Program-made: the position numbers and the translations under genes
The notes under the pieces: generated by a model
What the model was told of the DNA's origin: nothing
Seen by the model: only the letters and a program-made list of their open reading frames with translations
Databases searched by the model: none
Shown here: in pieces, positions 59,900 through 64,000 of the stretch
Layout of the letters: the number at the start of each line of letters is the position of its first letter
How positions within the stretch are numbered: position 1 is the stretch's first letter
Source of the DNA: Hyphomonas sp.
Lineage (GTDB): Bacteria > Pseudomonadota > Alphaproteobacteria > Caulobacterales > Hyphomonadaceae
Assembly (NCBI GenBank): GCA_016124495.1
Contig: WGNP01000005.1
Location: 59,807-123,806, forward strand
Direction of reading: 5' to 3'
Length of the DNA stretch: 64,000 nucleotides

Positions 59900-60180
59900 C
59901 ACGACGCAGCTTCACGGTGCCTTGCACCATCCGTGTCGAACACACCTTCGATTCGCTCGAAGCGCATGTCGAACTCGACGGCGGCATCGAGCCGGGCATC
60001 GGCGACAAGGTGCTCGTCCACGGTGCGCCGGTGAGCGTGCCTTTTGGCCGCAGTGTTGTGCTGCGCCGCGAGGCGACCGTAACGCGCGCTGGTTTTTTCG
60101 AGAAGGCGTTGGTGCGCTTCCAATCAATGTTTGAGCTCACCGAACTTTACGAAGTGAGTTTCACCGATGGGAGGGTTTGA
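59896..60180 (+). CDS. Conserved-position small protein between puhC and acsF
   Basis: 94 residues, no membrane helix or signal peptide. Mostly beta-strand-like: FTVPCTIRVEHTFDSLEAHV, GIGDKVLVHGAPVSVPFG, and a VRFQSMFELTELYEVSF end. I cannot name the family; small genes between puhC and acsF occur in other aerobic phototrophs. It is translationally coupled to puhC, and acsF starts four bases after it, so a role in assembly or in the cyclase reaction is likely. Confidence 0.75.
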   Translation: MTRRSFTVPCTIRVEHTFDSLEAHVELDGGIEPGIGDKVLVHGAPVSVPFGRSVVLRREATVTRAGFFEKALVRFQSMFELTELYEVSFTDGRV

Positions 60181-60183
60181 GGC

Positions 60184-61272
60184 ATGACCATGGCCGTGAT
60201 GACGGATGACGAGATGCGCGTACTCGAAGCGCCGCCGGCGTTCGATACAAACAAGATCGCAATGGAAGAGACGATGCTCTCGCCGCGCTTCTATACGACC
60301 GATTTCGCCGAGGTCGACAAGGTTGATGTCTCTGGCGTGCGGGAAGAGTGGGACGCGCTGATCTCCGAGATGGAATCTGACCCGAACCGCAACCACTTCA
60401 AGCGCACGGACGAATTTGACAATATCCTAGGCACGCTCTCGCCTGAGCTGCGCACCGAGTTCGTGGACTTCCTCGTCAGCTCGCTGACATCCGAATTCTC
60501 AGGCTGCGTGCTTTACAGGGAGATTACGCGCCAGGTCGAGAACCCCGACATGAAGGCCCTGTTCCGCTTGATGGCTCGTGACGAGGCCCGCCATGCTGGC
60601 TTCATAAATTTCGTGCTGAAGGATTTTGGAATCGGTGTCGATCTCGGCTTCCTGACGCGCAAGAAGAAGTACACGTTCTTCAAGCCGAAATATATTTGGT
60701 ACTCCGTCTATCTCTCCGAGAAGATCGGCTATGCGCGCTACATCACGATCTTCCGCCAGCTGGAAAAGCACCCTGAATTCCGCTTCCACCCGATCTTCAA
60801 ATGGTTCGAGCAGTGGTGCAATGACGAGTTCCGCCACGGCGAAGCCTTTGCGATGATTCTGCGCGCGAACCCGCACCTCCTCGAAGGCGGCAACAAGTAC
60901 TGGATCCGCTTCTTCCTGCTCGCCGTCTACGCCACGATGTATGTTCGCGACCATCGTCGTCCCGCTTTCCATGCTGCGCTCGGTGTGGACCCGACAGCGT
61001 ATGACTACGAGGTCTTCCGCGTCACCAACGAGATCGCCCGTCAGGTCTATCCGCTCGAGCTCAACATTGATGCTCAGGAATTCCGCACCGGTCTTGAGAA
61101 GATCCGTCAAAACACCGACAAGATGGAAGCGATCAACGGGAAAGGCCCTGTCGCCTGGCTGCAGAAAAAGGGCTATGTCCTCGCCAATGGCCTGACCTTC
61201 CTCAAGCTCTACCTCATGCCGGTTCGCAAGAACCAGCTGCCGGCTAAAGTCCGGCTCCAGCCGGCCTGGTAG
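60184..61272 (+). CDS. acsF: Aerobic Mg-protoporphyrin IX monomethyl ester cyclase
   Basis: 362 residues. Di-iron motifs [15 protein letters not shown] and [14 protein letters not shown] (ExxH pairs), with the first Glu in [19 protein letters not shown]. Makes ring E using O2. No bchE is present in the window, so this strain probably forms bacteriochlorophyll only with oxygen. ATG 60184 just after the small gene. Confidence 0.97.
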   Translation: MTMAVMTDDEMRVLEAPPAFDTNKIAMEETMLSPRFYTTDFAEVDKVDVSGVREEWDALISEMESDPNRNHFKRTDEFDNILGTLSPELRTEFVDFLVSSLTSEFSGCVLYREITRQVENPDMKALFRLMARDEARHAGFINFVLKDFGIGVDLGFLTRKKKYTFFKPKYIWYSVYLSEKIGYARYITIFRQLEKHPEFRFHPIFKWFEQWCNDEFRHGEAFAMILRANPHLLEGGNKYWIRFFLLAVYATMYVRDHRRPAFHAALGVDPTAYDYEVFRVTNEIARQVYPLELNIDAQEFRTGLEKIRQNTDKMEAINGKGPVAWLQKKGYVLANGLTFLKLYLMPVRKNQLPAKVRLQPAW

Positions 61273-61293
61273 GCAAGAGGCGACACGCAAACC

Positions 61294-62097
61294 ATGGCCG
61301 AGTACGCGTCCCCCATCATCTTTGCTGCGCTCGCCTGGTGGCTGAGCACGGGGGCAATTTTCTGGCTCATCGGCCGGCCGCGCGCAACGTTCAAATGGAC
61401 GGCGCTCGGCGCGACAGCGATCCTCGTGGGCGCGACGTTCATGCTCGTCTACCTGCGTGCAGATACCAGCGTCACGGCCGCTTATGCGGGGTTTGCTGCG
61501 GGCCTAGCGCTCTGGGCGTGGCATGAGGTCATGTTCCTCACGGGCTTAATCACTGGCCCGTCGCGTGTTCCGTGTCCGGAAGGTCTCTCGGGTGTCGACC
61601 GCTTCCGCGCCGGCGTAGCCGCGGTCCTGCACCACGAGCTCGCCATTATCGCCCATGCCGGCCTCATCGTCTGGCTCAGCTGGGGGGCGGCCAACCAGTT
61701 TGCGCTTTGGACTTTCCTCATCCTCTGGGGCATGCGCATCAGCGCGAAGCTGGTTGTCTTCACCGGCGCGCCTAACCTCGTCGACCAGTTTATGCCCCGC
61801 CATCTTGACTACATGAAAACCTATTTCTCGCGCCGCGCGCCCGGCAGTTTGTTCGCCGCCGCGCTGGTCACGATCACTACGGTGTCAGTGTTGCTCGCGT
61901 TCACCGCGTTCGGCCACCCGGCCGGCAGTCACGCCTCAGCTGGCTTCCTGTTGCTCACCGCGCTCGCCATTCTCGCCGTCATCGAGCACTGGGTGCTCAT
62001 CCTGCCGGTACGCGATCCATCACTTTGGGGCTGGGCCATGAAGCCCGCGCCCCAGGCAAACACGACAACAAAAACGAAAACGGATTGGAGGGCCTGA
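61294..62097 (+). CDS. puhE: PuhE, photosynthetic complex assembly/pigment regulator
   Basis: 267 residues with about seven helices. YASPIIFAALAWWLSTGAIF, GLALWAWHEVMFLTGLITGP, CPEGLSGVDRFRAGVAAVLH, and the conserved KLVVFTGAPNLVDQFMPRHL. PuhE modulates bacteriochlorophyll production in R. capsulatus. Between acsF and hemA as in Rhodobacter. Confidence 0.93.
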   Translation: MAEYASPIIFAALAWWLSTGAIFWLIGRPRATFKWTALGATAILVGATFMLVYLRADTSVTAAYAGFAAGLALWAWHEVMFLTGLITGPSRVPCPEGLSGVDRFRAGVAAVLHHELAIIAHAGLIVWLSWGAANQFALWTFLILWGMRISAKLVVFTGAPNLVDQFMPRHLDYMKTYFSRRAPGSLFAAALVTITTVSVLLAFTAFGHPAGSHASAGFLLLTALAILAVIEHWVLILPVRDPSLWGWAMKPAPQANTTTKTKTDWRA

Positions 62098-62100
62098 CCC

Positions 62101-63315
62101 ATGAACTTCGAAGCTTACTTCGAGAACGAGCTGACGAAACTCAAGGAGGAGGGCAACTACCGCGTCTTTGCCGATATCGAGCGTGAAAAGGGCGCCTTCC
62201 CGAAGGCCGTCTTCCATGGGCCGGATGGCCAGAAGCCGGTCAAGGTCTGGTGCTCCAACGACTATCTCGGTATGGGCCAGCACCCGAAAGTGCTCGCAGC
62301 CATGCATGATGTGCTCGACAGCTGCGGGGCAGGGGCCGGGGGTACACGGAACATCTCTGGAACCAACCACCACCACGTCCTGCTTGAGCAGGAACTGGCA
62401 AGCCTCCACAACAAAGAAGCCGCACTGCTGTTCACGTCTGGTTATGTCTCCAACTGGGCGGGCCTCGGCACGCTGGGCGCCAAGATCCCGGGACTGATCA
62501 TCCTGTCGGACGCCCTTAACCATGCCTCGATGATCGAAGGCATCCGCCATTCCCGTGCCAAGTGCGTCGTCTTCCGTCATAATGATCCGCGTGACCTGCG
62601 CGAGAAGATTGCTGCGCTCGACCCGGCTGCACCGAAGCTGATCGCGTTTGAATCCGTCTATTCGATGGACGGCGACATCGCCCCGATCAAGGAATTCTGC
62701 GATATCGCGGATGAATATGGCGCGATGACCTATCTCGACGAAGTCCACGCCGTCGGCCTGTATGGCGAACATGGCGGCGGAATTGCCGAACGCGAAGGCC
62801 TGATGGACCGGCTGACAGTCATCGAAGGTACGCTTGGCAAGGCCTTTGGTGTCGTCGGAGGCTATATCGCGGCCTCGTCCGCGCTCGTCGATTTCGTACG
62901 CAGCTTCGCCTCCGGCTTCATCTTCACAACGGCGCTCCCCCCGCATATCGCAGCCGGTGCCCGCGCTTCGATCCAGCACCTCAAGCATAGCAACTGGGAG
63001 CGGATGCGCCAGCGCGACCGGGTCGAGAAAGTCCGTATACGCCTGCGCGAGATCGGTATCCCGGCGCTCGAGAACCCCAGCCACATCGTGCCGGTGATGG
63101 TCGGCGATCCGGTCAAGTGCAAGATGATCTCGGACTGGCTGATGGAGCGCAACGGCATCTACGTGCAGCCGATCAACTATCCGACAGTCCCCCGGGGCAC
63201 AGAGCGCCTGCGCATAACGCCGTCGCCCGTCCACACTGACCAGGATATCGAAGACCTCATCAGCGCCCTGTCGGAACTCTGGTCCCACTGCGCGCTCGCA
63301 AGGGCGGTCGCGTAA
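62101..63315 (+). CDS. hemA: 5-aminolevulinate synthase
   Basis: 404 residues. PLP enzyme: [52 protein letters not shown], the Schiff-base Lys in [16 protein letters not shown], and [19 protein letters not shown]. Condenses glycine and succinyl-CoA; its place as the last gene of the superoperon couples precursor supply to photosystem synthesis. ATG after GGAGGG. Confidence 0.97.
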   Translation: MNFEAYFENELTKLKEEGNYRVFADIEREKGAFPKAVFHGPDGQKPVKVWCSNDYLGMGQHPKVLAAMHDVLDSCGAGAGGTRNISGTNHHHVLLEQELASLHNKEAALLFTSGYVSNWAGLGTLGAKIPGLIILSDALNHASMIEGIRHSRAKCVVFRHNDPRDLREKIAALDPAAPKLIAFESVYSMDGDIAPIKEFCDIADEYGAMTYLDEVHAVGLYGEHGGGIAEREGLMDRLTVIEGTLGKAFGVVGGYIAASSALVDFVRSFASGFIFTTALPPHIAAGARASIQHLKHSNWERMRQRDRVEKVRIRLREIGIPALENPSHIVPVMVGDPVKCKMISDWLMERNGIYVQPINYPTVPRGTERLRITPSPVHTDQDIEDLISALSELWSHCALARAVA

Positions 63316-63369
63316 GTTGCCAGGCCCAGCCCTCCCTGCAAGCGGGTAGGGTCTGGCCGCCCTGGTATC

Positions 63370-63885
63370 TCAGCGGCGCGTGTCACCCGGTCCTTTGTGG
63401 ACCAGCCAGTAAGCCTGAAACCTCGCAAGCTCGGCGAGTGCCACTGCCTTGTCCGGCAGCGAGAGATCAGTGGCCCGGATTTTCTGCGCCACCCTTGCAC
63501 AGACGGCCCTGAAGGCGTCGTTGCGCCAGATGCCGGCAACGCTGGATTTGCGAAAATGTTTCCGGGTCAGGATGTCCGGTTCACGCAAAAGTGCCCCGAT
63601 CGACGACAGGCGTGCAAGTCAGGGCCAGTTGGCCATGACTTCGCCCCGGTGGCTACGCTTCAGGCCGCGAATGGTTTGCGCAGTGCCGGCCCGAAACATC
63701 CCGTGCGCCGGAAGATACCAGTTTGCCGGCATTCTGGCCATGATGGCGTTGTGCGCCCGGGCTGAAGTTAACCGCTCCAGCCGAGGGAATGCTGTAGGTT
63801 GCCGCGCTTGGTCTTCGAACAGCAGCTCCGCATCGCTGACCGCCGAAACAGCATCTGGCTGTAGCGCGACGATTACGGTGACCGG
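63370..63885 (-). pseudogene. Degraded gene of unknown function with an in-frame TGA
   Basis: On the minus strand one frame stays open from 63885 to 63370 except for a single TGA at 63619-63621. Read through, it gives about 170 residues of natural-looking protein: ELLFEDQARQPTAFPRLERL, ARMPANWYLPAHGMF, a basic middle (IRGLKRSHRGEVMANWP), then after the stop SSIGALLREPDILTRK and AELARFQAYWLVHKGPGD. No ATG or GTG lies at the 5' end. A nonsense mutation (TGG to TGA would give PWL) and loss of the start are the simplest reading; a sequencing error is possible. Family not recognised. Confidence 0.45.
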
Positions 63886-64000
63886 TCAGCGTCAACTATG
63901 ATGGCCGGTAGTCGGCCGCGCTGAGTGGTAAGTTCGGATTACCACGGGCTGGGCAGGTGGGGCAACGGCTAAGCAAAAATTGCCCGATATTATAATTGTC
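63886..64000. other. Right edge, no recognisable feature
   Basis: No gene, terminator or operator seen. The last 40 bases are markedly AT-rich compared with the rest of the window. Confidence 0.3.

Noticed and set aside
63449..63901. 150-codon plus-strand frame after hemA
   Set aside because: Ser/Arg/Ala-rich product with no motif. The opposite-strand frame has better protein character.

Overview
The window is GC-rich alphaproteobacterial DNA, dense with genes, many coupled by 4-base start/stop overlaps. It carries an apparently complete photosynthesis gene cluster (about 17.7 to 63.3 kb) of an aerobic anoxygenic phototroph. The phylum-level call rests on the type II reaction centre genes, the bch/puf/puh superoperon order, a petABC-encoded cytochrome bc1 complex and an ALAS-type hemA. 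A placement near Hyphomonadaceae/Caulobacterales is only an impression.

Left flank (1-17.7 kb): a DUF4159/DUF58/lipoprotein/MoxR module on the minus strand (the DUF4159 gene is cut by the window edge); DUF1285, CoA-pyrophosphatase (NUDIX), DUF6111 and CCA-adding enzyme genes; a TspO homologue; an AbrB-Doc toxin-antitoxin pair; hemF divergent from petABC (bc1 complex), ending in a clear terminator; mtnP; several hypothetical proteins and lipoproteins; a one-domain voltage-gated cation channel with a calcium-like selectivity filter; a fasciclin protein; a TerB/DnaJ protein; idi; and a membrane-tethered class I cytochrome c directly before bchI.

Photosynthesis cluster: bchI-bchD-bchO-crtI; a carotenoid block (crtD, a DUF2306-like membrane protein, a cytochrome P450, an ATP-grasp enzyme, crtB, a 49-codon membrane microprotein, crtC, crtE, crtF); bchCXYZ-pufQBALM; a minus-strand block (small membrane protein, tspO, bchP, a PucC-family transporter, bchG, ppsR, aerR/ppaA); then bchFNBHLM-lhaA-puhABC-small protein-acsF-puhE-hemA. 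No pufC, pufX, puc (LH2), crtA or bchE is present. Cyclase chemistry is therefore represented here only by the oxygen-dependent AcsF, and the reaction centre is probably reduced by a soluble or tethered monohaem cytochrome.

How it works together: idi and crtE supply prenyl diphosphates, crtBICDF make acyclic methoxylated carotenoids, hemA and hemF feed tetrapyrrole synthesis, bch genes make bacteriochlorophyll a, puf and puh genes encode the RC-LH1 core and assembly factors, and petABC plus cytochrome c close the electron cycle. Control is by PpsR and its B12-binding antirepressor AerR.

Main unusual observations: (1) PpsR-type half-sites (TGTCA/TGACA) recur at exactly 13-base intervals in the five bchI, crtC/crtE, bchC, bchG and bchF promoter regions, and one half-site always coincides with a TTGACA -35 box; (2) an uncharacterised P450, ATP-grasp and membrane-protein module sits inside the carotenoid genes; (3) PpsR has a single cysteine; (4) cytochrome b has a p-side loop insertion; (5) there is a perfect 13-bp inverted repeat at the pufQ 3' end; (6) a degraded gene with an in-frame TGA lies at the right edge.
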